Shown here piece by piece: positions 1 through 9,890 of a stretch of 64,000 nucleotides of DNA (position 1 is the stretch's first letter; the number at the start of each line of letters is the position of its first letter). The translations under genes were made by a program, and so were the position numbers. The notes beneath the pieces were generated by a model. That model had not been told where the DNA came from. It made no database searches and saw nothing but the letters and a program-made list of their open reading frames with translations. This DNA is from Phellopilus nigrolimitatus (taxonomy: Eukaryota; Basidiomycota; Agaricomycetes; Hymenochaetales; Hymenochaetaceae), in contig JAJOHG010000021.1 in assembly GCA_021029095.1 (NCBI GenBank), positions 310,001 to 374,000 on the forward strand, written 5' to 3'.

Positions 1-1114
1 CCTGCTGTTTTTATCGCTTGCTATGAGGTAGCTGATGCTATGTTTTTTTTTATTCTCTTACTCGAGCGACCGAAGTCTGGGCAGGTCGAAGGAGACTAAT
101 CCACATGTGAAGTCCCCTCGGTTTTTGATCGTAGGTTGAGCTATCTCGATGGCTGGAGCTGTGCATGCAATCTCTGGCTCGCTTTGTCATTCTGTGAAAA
201 ATAGTAAATGCGGAATTTCTGCGGCCACGAGTAAGTATTTCTGCCTGTCCATGTACATGCAGTAAGTAGATGGAGATTAAGATCTCGACGTCACTCACCA
301 CCTGGCTTGGCCGGCGCGAGTCCGTTCATCTGCGATGACTTGGCTGGAGTTCAATAAATCTAAGTGTTTGTCGTGCTTTTACTATTTAGAAGGAAAGAGC
401 TATACCGATTTAAGTTCAAGCAAATTTGAAGTGCAGATTGGTGGCGTGGGAAGGAAAAATCAAAATCGGCGCTCGTAGCGACTTCCTTACTGCGGGCCTT
501 CTCCCGGACACTTTCTGTCAAGCTGTGCGCGGGTCTGCAAGCATTTGTCCTCGTCACAACGCCGCTCAAAGCGCTCTCCCGAGGCCTTCGAGTGCCTTGC
601 GATCTGCGCAGCTCGACATTGATCTGTAGAACGACAGTTACTCCGAGACTCTTTGGCTCAGGCTTGAAGCTCATTTTTCTTTTCGCTTCATCCTACAGCA
701 ACAAAGAAACTCCGGAAGATGATTGTCTGAAAAGTTTTACTATTTCTCGGTGTGCTTTTCATCCCTGTATACGTCACCCATGGAATTACATGATTGTTTT
801 AAAACCAATCAATCTCCGCATCCTTCTGGTTAATCCGAGTGTCAAGTCCTCGTCGAAGCCTACCAAAGGCGGAATTGTCGGAGGGCTCCACTTCACAAGA
901 CTTTGAGCCAAGTCAATCTCGTGTTTCTTCACACCCTGATAGTCTTTTGCCGTGATTCGGGTGCTCTAATGTGCTCCAAACGATTCATAATATACACCCT
1001 TGCGGAAGACATACGTCTAGAGCGTCGGAAACATACTTAAGATGACCCGGATTTAGCTGAAGACTCCCAGTCGAAGTAATCCCCTTCCCCTCCCGACTCC
1101 CAATTTCTGTAGAC
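1..1114. other. Upstream region without a recognised gene
   Basis: Only short open frames lie here on both strands, and none resembles a protein family I know. The last few hundred bases must hold the promoter and 5' leader of the oxalate decarboxylase gene that follows. No clear repeat or RNA gene was seen. Confidence 0.4.
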
Positions 1115-3232
1115 ATGTCTAGCGCTCGCTTGCTCTATTGTCTTTTGCTCGCATCGGCGGCGATGGGTGCGCCCGCAGGCAAGCGGCGTGTCTTCATCTG
1201 TCTCTGGTTCTTCCTCCACGTTGTCCGCCATCCCGGAGTCTCAAACAGTTGCACCGGCCAGCGACAAAGCGAATGAGCCAATGTGGGCCCAGAACTCGAA
1301 CTCGACTCCCGAAGCCATCAATGGACAGCTAGGAAGCACGATCATCTCAGCAGACGACACCCTTCTTGACATACAGAATCCTGACATGGTCGCACCCCCG
1401 TCAACGGACGCAGGAAGCACGTAAGTCATTTTTTCCCTGCAGCACTCGATTTCCTGGTGAAGATCTGAATGTGAATTCTAGAGGAAATGCGAAATGGTCA
1501 TTCTCTCTGAGCCACAACAGAATCCAGTCTGGAGGATGGGCTCGGCAGCAGAATTGTACGTGTCGAAGAATTAGTTTAGAGCCATTTCACTCAACTTTCA
1601 TCCCATTTTAGTGGATGTCATGCCTTTGGCTACGGCCATGGCGTCGGTTAACATGCGCCTCGCAGCGGGTGCTATTCGGTAAGTCGATATATTGATGGGT
1701 GTGCGCATGCGCTGACTTTGTATCCCAGTGAGCTTCACTGGCACAGTACTGCGGAAGTAAGTCAGATACATCGTTTCGGCAATATTACGCTAATGTGTTC
1801 GACAATATTTCTTAGTGGGCGTATATATTGAAGGCAAGGAATGAGTCTGCTGGTGGGGTTCGATGCTGATATATTCTATAACAGGGAAGCACTGTTGTCA
1901 CGTCTGTAAACACCGACGGGCAGGTATTCGTGGACAAAGTAGTGCGTACTTCTACCTTTTTTGCCTATAGGATGCTTTCTAACAGTTTCATCCGTAGAAC
2001 GAAGGCGACCTCTGGTACTTCCCTGCTGGGATCCCTCACTCGCTTCAGGCGACAGACGACGATCCTTCCGGAACCGAATTCCTTCTTGTGAGACATACGA
2101 ATAACCGACGTACTGTTTGGTCTGATCTTCGAATTCCCATAGGTATTCGACAACGGTGCCTTCAGCGAAGACTCGACCTTCCTGTTGACGGATTGGACAG
2201 CGCATATCCCTAAAGAAGTGCTTTCGAAGAACTTCCAGGTCAACATATCCGCGTTCGACAATATCCCATCGGAGCAACTCTACATCTTCCCAGCTGGTGA
2301 GTATAAGTACCGTTAGCAGTCTCCGACGCACAGCTGATTCTCTTCTTTTCAAGCCCCTCCGCCACAGGATGAGCAAGGCACCATCGAGCCCCGAAGGATA
2401 CGTCCCGAGCAACTTCACGTACAAGCTTTCGCAGCAGTCTGCGATTCCCTGTTCAGGCGGGTCAATCAAGATTTTCGACACCAGCGCGTTCCCGGTTGCA
2501 AACACTATCGTCGGTGCCTTGGTCACGGTCGAGCCTGGAGCCATGAGGTAAGTTGTAGTGATTATGTCTTGCTGAGATCCATTGATAACTGGCTAATACT
2601 ACTAAAAGGGAGCTTCACGTTAGTGGTTGCTTATTCATTCCATTGTCTTTCGCTAACACTTTCATAGTGGCACCCGACTGAGCCTGAGTGGGATTACGTC
2701 CTGTATGTCTCTGTCTTTAACTAGTCCTCGAAATGGCTAATTGTTATTTCGTAGCGCTGGGGAAGGCCGTATGACGCTCTTCGCATCAGTCTGCCAACGC
2801 AAGGACTTTCGACTATCGCGTATGTTACCCTTTCTCAGCTACAGCTCAGTCTGCTCATTAAGTTTTAATTTATAGCCTGGTGACATTGGTTTGTCCAATT
2901 GCCTACCGTCCAAGATATGGAGGCCTAACTGTACGTTCTTATGAATCTACAGGTTATGTTCCTCCGTCGTATGGACACTACATGGAGAACACCGGCAACA
3001 CCACCCTGCAATTCCTGGAAATCTTCAACTCCTGGTATATCTATTATTGCTATGTGATTGATCTAGTGTCCTGATTCGGGACTCCACAATAGATAAAGTC
3101 GAGGACATGAGCTTGCGGCAGTGGCTTGCGCTCACTCCATCTGCATTAGTCAAGGACCACCTTGGCGTTGATGATTCGTTTGTCGCTTCTCTCAACAAGA
3201 CCAAGCAGTATGTCGTCGGTCCCTCGAACTAG
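1115..3232 (+). CDS. Oxalate decarboxylase (bicupin), with apparent frameshifts
   Basis: Converts oxalate to formate and CO2 with Mn; fungal members are secreted or periplasmic and limit oxalate and acidity. The proposed start gives a hydrophobic leader MSSARLLYCLLLASAAMG. Exons: 1115-1420, 1482-1555, 1612-1678, 1729-1756, 1816-1833, 1885-1941, 1998-2087, 2143-2296, 2354-2547, 2609-2618, 2668-2702, 2755-2819, 2876-2888, 2953-3034, 3093-3232. Cupin 1 shows ELHWHSTAEW and GIPHSL plus the lid loop SEDST; cupin 2 shows ELHWHP and GHYMENTG. All expected metal ligands and the lid Glu are present. The intron at 1834-1884 appears to be GC-AG. Four joins need one extra base skipped: after the leader (about 1170-1195), about 2385-2392 (run of C), 2789, and the end of exon 14 (about 3034). 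This is either a young pseudogene or a consensus with insertion errors. The family is certain; functionality is not. Confidence 0.85.
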
Positions 3233-3794
3233 AGGCTAGTATCCAAGCAGTCAACGAGAATACCCGGGCACGATTGATAGACGGAGATATCTTATTGGAT
3301 TAGTCTGTAGAGCTTCTGGTTTTGTGGCACTTCTATCTTCTCAAAACACCTTTGAGCGATCTTTGATGTAAATACCTGATATCTTTGATAGGAAGGCAAT
3401 TTCGAGTCCGTTTCTACCAGAATACGTTATAATAAATCTCTATCAGGAACGAATGGACTAAAATTAGCGAACGGTGCAAGCTGACTCCAAGCGGCTTGGC
3501 CTTACAGACAACTAACGCCGCTGCGGAGCTAGCTTTCGCAAACACGCAGAATACCCTGAGTGCCGAGCGTGATCTGCTGGAGTTTTCCTGATGTCATCGG
3601 ACTGGCTTTGCACAGTGCAAGATTTTCGTGCGTAAAACTGTCGACGCGTTGTTGTTGCATATTGACGCGTTTGATCGTAATCGTAATTGTTAGACTAAAC
3701 ACCGCTTTGACGTCTTTCTGGCACTTTATTAAATAAGGAAAGCGATACAGAACAAAATACGGAACAAAAATCTATCAGCTGTTTAGCCGCACCG
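3233..3794. other. Intergenic region between oxalate decarboxylase and HNH remnant
   Basis: Presumed 3' untranslated region and terminator of the upstream gene, followed by unremarkable mixed-composition sequence. No open frame, RNA gene or repeat could be supported. Confidence 0.4.
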
Positions 3795-4030
3795 TCATCT
3801 TGTCTGTTGGACGCTATCTTGACTCTGCCGCCTCTCTCGCTTTCTCCGCCACTTCGTTCAGAAATATACCCCACAACACCAAATCATATCCTGTCCGGCG
3901 AATCGCTCTCCGCGCTCTACTCCTTTCCTCTTCACTTGTTCCTCGCGTCTTAATTTCTTGGCCTCGTCTTTTGCCAACTTATTTTGCAGGCCAGAACGAT
4001 CCGGCTTGTCGCCGCGCATTTAGTCGCAAA
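3795..4030 (-). pseudogene. Decayed C-terminal remnant of the HNH_2 family
   Basis: Read on the minus strand, this stretch matches the charged C-terminal region of the HNH proteins at 6.9-9.7 kb. It keeps the LAKDEAKKLRREE block, a GQDMI core and REAAES near the end, but carries substitutions and stop codons and lacks the HNH domain. It lies directly beyond the 3' end of CLF1, so CLF1 is bordered on both sides by members of this family. It is a fossil, not an expressed gene. Confidence 0.65.
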
Positions 4031-4085
4031 GTAAGCTATCACGAAGCCCAATAATAAGTACAACAGATATCAGGTACAAATACGC

Positions 4086-6769
4086 CATTAGTCGCCACCA
4101 GTCGAGCTCGCCATCTCCTCGTCGCTGTCCTCGCCCTCCTTTGGCGGACTCTGATCAGGTCCGTTCGAAGCGGGCACCTCAGCCGGCTCGCCGGCACAGC
4201 TGTTTTCGCCGCAGCGAGTAGCGAGGATCCCGTGCCAGCAGCCTGCATTCGCTTCCACTTGTGCGCCATCTCGAGGAACTTGAAGGACGCAGGGTTCGCC
4301 TCGCGCTCATCGTCGGGGAATACCATGTCCCAGTCTGTAAACGAGCATATGAGTTGTCAGTGAATCCGAAAATTCAAGACTTCCTGAAGAATATAACGCA
4401 CATTCTTCCAAGTTGTCCCCAAATTCGTCGACCTTGCGCTGCTTCCGGCTGACAATCGGCATCATAGCTTGCACCTTCTCAACGTCTGATTCGGACCCAT
4501 GCTGTTGCTCGAATTCTTTCCAGCCATCGAGTAGAACGACACGCTGACGAAAAAGAAAAGGAAATCAGAAATTAATTCTGTAGGCTTGGATGCCATGAAA
4601 ACACACCTCTTCCTTTAGCCCCTTACTCTTCAAGTCCTTGTATCCGCGCTCGAAGACCTGGCGTGCAAGCTGCAAGTCACCCTCTACAAACTTTTCCTGG
4701 TCGTTTTCGTCCTCTTCCTCCTCCTCTTGAAGTGCTTGGCTCATTGGGATTGGCGCAGCTTCAGACTCCGCATACGCGCGCCACACCTTGACGTGGCCGC
4801 TGAGCGCGACGAGACGCTCGTACAGCGCTCGGGTCTTTTCGCGCTCACCCTGCTCGAACTCGAAGTCGATGTATGCCTTCCACAGATTTTCAGGATACGA
4901 AAGTGGCGTCTGTCCAATACCGAGCTCGAAGATTGCGCGTGCACGTGAATAGTCGGCGAGCGCAGCTTCGAATTGGGCGAATTGGATCCACGAAGAGGAG
5001 TTGGTGGGATCAAACTGCAAGATGCGATGAGTTGGAACAAGGAAACAACCAAAGACGAATGTACCTCAATGTATTTTTCGTAGAGCGTCCGTACGCGGTC
5101 GAATTCCCGCAGCTATTCTAACGTCAGTGACAATCCTGCAAAGGTCGGAATGACCACATACATCAAGTTCAAGTTGAATGTAGTCCTTGAAAAGCTTCTC
5201 TTTGGGACACATTCCGATTGCAGCACCGAGCAGTTTCCGAGCAGCAGGAAGGTCGATCCTTCGTACTTCGAACCGTGCAAACATAAGCCACAGCTTGGCA
5301 AAGGTGAACTGCTTGTGCGGGACCACTTGCAGCACCGTCCTATATATCTGTCGAGTTCGATCATAGTCCTAAAGAGAAAACACTTTATTCAGAACACGGT
5401 ACCTGAGCAGCGTGAGCGACTCACCTTCGTCTCTATCTCTTCGAACAATGCATAGTCCAGCCAAAGAAAAATATACCGTCGCCAATGGCGCTTCAGTTCG
5501 CCTGGCGGCACCTGCGCGACTGCACGCTCATATATTTCCCGTACTCGTCCCACTGCCGCCTCCACCTCATCGTCTGCAGCATCTTCTTCTTTTAATGTCC
5601 TCACCGCACCTTCTTCTAGCCTCGCGTAATCGAACCAGACATCATAGTTCCGACCGTCGTGAGTCAGCTCTTCCTCGTATTGAATGCGCCTCTTTCCAAT
5701 CACGGTGGTCTCGAGCGTCGTCCGGGTACCATGCTGCTTCTCGAATTTGGTGTACGCAGCGTAGAGTGCGCTCGATTTCGACCGGGGAAGACGTTCCAGG
5801 GCAAATTTGAAAATCACCCGTGCCCGCTCATACTCCTTCAGCCGGGTCTCCATCTTCGCAAATGCGTTAAACACAGCCTGTGCCTTCTCGATCTGCTCCG
5901 CGTCGTCGCCGAAGAACTCGAGCGCCGTCTGGAAGACTTCGCGCGCTTTATCGAGCTTCACGCGTTCCTCCTCGAACTTGGCCCACTTCACCCACACTCG
6001 GGGTTCAGGACGCACAGCGACCCAGCGCTCGTAGATGGCGCTTGCGCGATCGAGCTCCTGGTAGCGCTCCTCCATTTTGATATAAGCCTGCCACGCCTTG
6101 TCCTCGGGCTCCCACTGCATCCAACGCTCGAACACCTGGCGTGCACCTGGGACGTTGCCGAGCAGCTCCTCGAGGTAAACGTACTTGTACCACAGTTGAT
6201 CGATACGCGGAAGGAGCGTCACGGCACGGTCAAAGAGATTGCGAGCGTGTTGAACATTGCGTCCCTTGAGCTCCATTTCAGGTATACGACAGCCATAGTT
6301 GGACGCTCCGTGCGTCGACAGTCGAGAGCACGCTCGTACACAGAGCGGGAGCGCTCATACTCCCCTTGACTGGCCTCCCAGCTCGCATATGACTGTCCAT
6401 TCCTTTCTGCGACGTGTCAAAGACGCCACGAATACTGCGACCAAAGAATTACGCACAAGTTTCCTCGCGTCCGCCTGATGCGTTCCTCGAACTCCTTCCT
6501 CTTGCGACCTCTGTACTCATTTAACTCCTCGAAGTCTTCGACACGCTGCTTCGGTGCGCGGAAGGCTGTTTCCTGCCGCTCCTGCGCCTCTCGCAGGAGT
6601 TGCTCGGCGGTGATCTAAAGAACGACAGTGAGCTCGCGAAGTTCAATCAGAGTTTGCAGACGCACTTGAACGGCTGCTGCAGCCCGGTTTTTCACTCTGA
6701 ATACTGAATTCAGCCACCTCCTTAAAGTCTATTTTCGAAATCATACCGTGGTGCTCTACCGTCCTGCAT
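4086..6769 (-). CDS. CLF1: Pre-mRNA-splicing factor CLF1/Syf3 (Crooked neck), HAT-repeat protein
   Basis: Scaffold of the NineTeen/Prp19-associated spliceosome complex, nuclear, built of HAT (half-TPR) repeats. Exons, minus strand: 6747-6769, 6666-6696, 6457-6614, 5425-6406, 5162-5368, 5065-5112, 4607-5014, 4402-4543, 4086-4334. The start [29 protein letters not shown] is typical of the family. HAT motifs run through the long exons (for example [20 protein letters not shown] and [13 protein letters not shown]). Exon 4 has three places within its first ~130 bases (aca/gtc, gac/t/gtc, acc/t/gaa) where one base must be skipped to keep the conserved reading [21 protein letters not shown] and MELKGRN. 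The C-terminus is ambiguous: one frame runs to 4039, another gives an acidic tail EGEDSDEEM ending at 4086, which is the more family-like. Three truncated copies lie at 28.3, 45.4 and 52.1 kb. Confidence 0.88.
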
Positions 6770-6918
6770 ACTTTTGCAGTCTGAAGGAGAAGGCTTGAGG
6801 ACCAGAGGTAGAGGTGAAGTTAGGACTGGCGGAGCGAGCGCCGTCGTAGTTGTATTCGTGGGAACGTTTCCTGGATGTATAACATCTGTTACCAAAATTT
6901 AAACTCGACTACAAACCC
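6770..6918. promoter_or_regulatory. Divergent promoter region between CLF1 and HNH1
   Basis: Only about 150 bp separate the two divergent start codons, so both promoters must overlap here. The same sequence is kept between the CLF1 fragment and HNH gene at 28.18-28.32 kb and at 52.97-53.12 kb, showing that this boundary was copied as one unit. No clear TATA box was seen. Confidence 0.5.
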
Positions 6919-8098
6919 ATGTCTCAACCCTCAGAACGTCCGATTCTGCTAAATCTTTGCCTGATTTCGTCGAACGACTGGTCGACCGCCTTGAAAATAC
7001 CGTCTGAGATACTTCCTGTATTCTGCTCGAAGCCTCGCAAATGGCTGGACTATCTAGGCTACGCTTTGACCGGCTCCGACGGGACTCTGTCACATTCTCC
7101 AGAAACCCCTGCAGACTTGTGCGATCTCGACCTCCCCATAGCTCCGGGGGAGGCGTTCTTCTTTCATACGAGCGGCTCTGTCGCGTACGTCGATCCGGAC
7201 CTGATGACAACCGATTCAAGCCACTCCTCCACTGCAAGAGAGACGGGTTTCTGGGATGCGCTGCTCACTCGTGACGGAATGTGCCCCTTCACGTCGTTAT
7301 CACCGGGACTGTGCGACGCCGCACATGTGCTAGCTCAGTGCAAAAGGTAACGAAGTGAGCCATCTTTGTATACACCATTTATGCATTGCGCGCCTTGACG
7401 CTGCTGGCGCAGTACATCAGACTATTGACGAGCATGCGGACCAAGGGACAGCTGGTCATTGAGGAGATAGATGATGCGCGAAATGGGCTCCTTGTCGATG
7501 TAGGCATTCACAAGTTGATGGGGCTTGGTTCGTTAGTATTTTTACAGGTATACTCGCTATTCTGCTCTGCGGAAAACTTCACTCATAATTTGTTTGTCAG
7601 ACTCCTATTCGGTCACTGAAATTCAGCGACATTCATGAGGGTGCCGAGCCCGACGCATACCGTCTTACCATAGATGTTTTCTCGGAAGATAGTAATGATC
7701 GGCAGTTTCTTAATCACGGCAAGGCAGCGAGATTACGTTCACCTCTTCCAGACGACTGGCCGCCAGAAGTCATATTCACCACACTTTATGCCAGTGCAGC
7801 ACTGAGAACATGGGGGAAAGAAGACTTCAAGTCTAGACTCGCAGGCATCACTCGCAAAGACTATTATCTTAATGGCCTGCAGGATAAATCGGCAAAAGAC
7901 GAGGAGAAGAAATTGAGACGCGAAGAGAGAATGAAGAGAAAGCAGCAGCAACCCAGAGAACCCGACGAGCAGGATATGATCATGACACTGTGGAGCATAT
8001 TCCACGACAAGGCAATGGAAAGAGCAAAGGAGGCAGCAGAGTCCGAGTCAAAGCAGCGTTCAACAGAAAAGGTGACGTCGTGGTTGGATGATCAGTAG
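6919..8098 (+). CDS. HNH_2 domain protein, copy 1 (one frameshift)
   Basis: Member of the fungal HNH endonuclease-like family (PF13391 type); cellular role unknown. Exons 6919-7354, 7413-7547, 7601-8098, the same three-exon pattern as the other copies. An N-terminal domain (SNDWSTAL, KPRKWLDYLGYALTGSDG) is followed by the HNH core: TRDGMCPF, CDAAH (first His), the conserved RNG (Asn) and a GIH-type motif (second His). The C-terminal third is basic and coiled-coil-like (KDEEKKLRREERMKRKQQ). In the first exon, near 7336, the sequence reads ctcagtgc where the other copies read ctcatgc; the extra g shifts the frame and causes a stop at the end of the exon. Corrected length is about 355 residues. 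It sits in tandem with copy 2. Confidence 0.75.
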
Positions 8099-8221
8099 CC
8101 AGCAGGTTGTTGGACTTGTACTATTATTTCCTCTTCATGTTGTCATGTAATTATAAAAGCGCGACAGTTCTAATACTTTATACAATATTTTTATTTAACA
8201 AATTGTGTCATAATTTCTCAT

Positions 8222-8345
8222 AGTCGCAAGCATTACCTGCAAAAGCCATTATCCCAATAGCCTGCAAGACAGATCGGCAGGAGATGATGACAAGAAAATC
8301 AGTACGTGAGGAAGGAAAGAGAAAGAATACAGGAATGCATTCGAC
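8222..8345 (+). pseudogene. Short HNH C-terminal remnant between copies 1 and 2
   Basis: The stretch encodes, with breaks, a sequence like the C-terminal HNH block: cysteine/lysine then HYPNSLQDRSAG followed by acidic and lysine residues, matching KDYYPNDLQDKSAKDE in copy 2. It is the debris of a third tandem unit or of an unequal exchange between copies 1 and 2. The rest of 8099-8468 is AT-rich and should contain the copy 2 promoter. Confidence 0.5.
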
Positions 8346-8468
8346 GAAACAGGCGGAAATACGGGAAGCTGATAGGTACGTAAAACGTCAGAATTGCCCG
8401 ATGCGAACTCGTGGGAAACGTGGTTATACTGAGCTGCTTGTCCTTGGCCTCTAACCACAACTGAAAAC

Positions 8469-9654
8469 ATGGCCCAACCGCTCATTCAAGTGCCAGAGCC
8501 AGTTCGGTTGGAGATCAGCCTTTCTCCGGACGAATGGCTTACCGTTCTAGAAATTCCGATTGATATGCTCCCTCACTTCTCTTCTAAACCTCGCAAGTGG
8601 CTAGATTATTTGGGCTATGCGTTAACGGGGTCCGATGGGACTTTGTCACAGCTCCGCGACGTCGAGGCAGTGGCTTGCGACCTTGATGTCCCGATAGCTC
8701 CGGGAGAAGTTTATTATTTCCACGCAAGCGGCAACATCGTATTTATCGACCCAGACGTGTTCACAACCGTATCAAGTCATTCTTCTCAAGCTCGGGAGTC
8801 GGGATTCCGGAGTGCGCTGTTCGCTCGTGACAGAAAAGTGCCTCTTCTCACCGACACAGCCAGATGTGTGCGACGCCGCACATCTGCTAGCTCATGCAAA
8901 AGGCAACGAGGTGGGTCATCTTTGTATATTACGTCTATGCGCTGCGCGCCTTGACGTTACTGGCGCAGTACATCAAATTATTGACGAGCATGCGGACCCA
9001 TGAACAACTAGTCATTGAGGAGATAGATGATCCACGAAATGGGCTCTTTGTCTTTTCAGGCATTCACAAGTTGATGGGGATTGGTTCGTTAGCATTTTTA
9101 CAGGTATACTCGCTATTCTGCTCTGCGGAAAACTTCACTCATAATTTGTTTGTCAGACCCCTATTCGGTCATTGAAATCCAGTGACATTCATGAACATGC
9201 AGAGCCCGACGCATACCGTCTTACCACACATATTTTCTCGGAAGACAGCGATGCTCGGCAGTATCATCATCACGGCAAGGCAGCAAGTCGACGTTCACCT
9301 CTTCCAGACGACTGGCCGCCAGAAGTTATCTTCACCACTCTTTATGCAAGCGCAGCGCTGAGAATATGGGGGAAAAAAGACTGCAAGACTAGACTCGCAG
9401 GCATCACTCGCAAAGACTATTATCCGAATGACCTGCAAGATAAATCGGCAAAAGACGAGGAGAAGAAATTAAGACGCGAGGAGAGAATGAAGAGAAAGCA
9501 GCAGGAGCCCAGAGAACCCGACGGACAGGATATGATCATGGCGCTGTGGAGCATATTCCACGACAAGGCAATTGAAAGAGCGAAGGAGGCAGCAGAGTCC
9601 AAGTCAAAGCAGCGCTCAACAGAAAAGGTAACATCGTGGTTGGATGAACAGTAG
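8469..9654 (+). CDS. HNH_2 domain protein, copy 2 (one frameshift)
   Basis: Tandem paralogue of copy 1, more diverged at the N-terminus (MAQPLIQVPEPVRLEISL, DEWLTVLEIP). Exons 8469-8910, 8969-9103, 9157-9654. The HNH core is CLFSPTQPDVCDAAH, IDDPRNGLF and SGIH, so the H-N-H triad is complete. Just before the core, near 8831-8836, there is a run aaaa with one base more than the other copies between Arg-Asp and the Cys codon; without skipping it, the frame leaves the domain. Corrected length is about 357 residues. The C-terminal basic region is intact to the stop. Function is not established; the family is often multicopy in mushroom genomes. Confidence 0.75.
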
Positions 9655-9890
9655 CCAGCAGGTATCACTTTTCCCTCTCGATGTAGCTATGTATTGTCAT
9701 GTAATTATAAAAGTGCAATGACTGTAGTCTTTTTATTTATTTTTATTTTTATTTCTAATTTATTTTTACGTTTATCACATTTCCGGCGTGAACAGCCGGC
9801 TGAGTGCGGTACGCGCTCCGAGAACGTATACGTTGATCGAAACAGCGAGCACCTTCATGTTCATCCCACCCTGCCTTGATCTTTGGTAGA
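9655..9890. promoter_or_regulatory. HNH2 3' flank and RCY1 promoter region
   Basis: Contains an A/T-rich run after the HNH2 stop and then the 5' leader of RCY1. A segment with gtacgcgct, gagaacgta and ttgatctttggtagaat is repeated downstream of HNH3 (inverted, 26.76-26.88 kb) and HNH4 (54.43-54.53 kb), marking the far edge of the duplicated unit. Confidence 0.5.

Noticed and set aside
3800..4054. Plus-strand frame resembling a small secreted protein
   Set aside because: It is the antisense of an HNH C-terminal remnant; similar antisense frames exist opposite every HNH copy.
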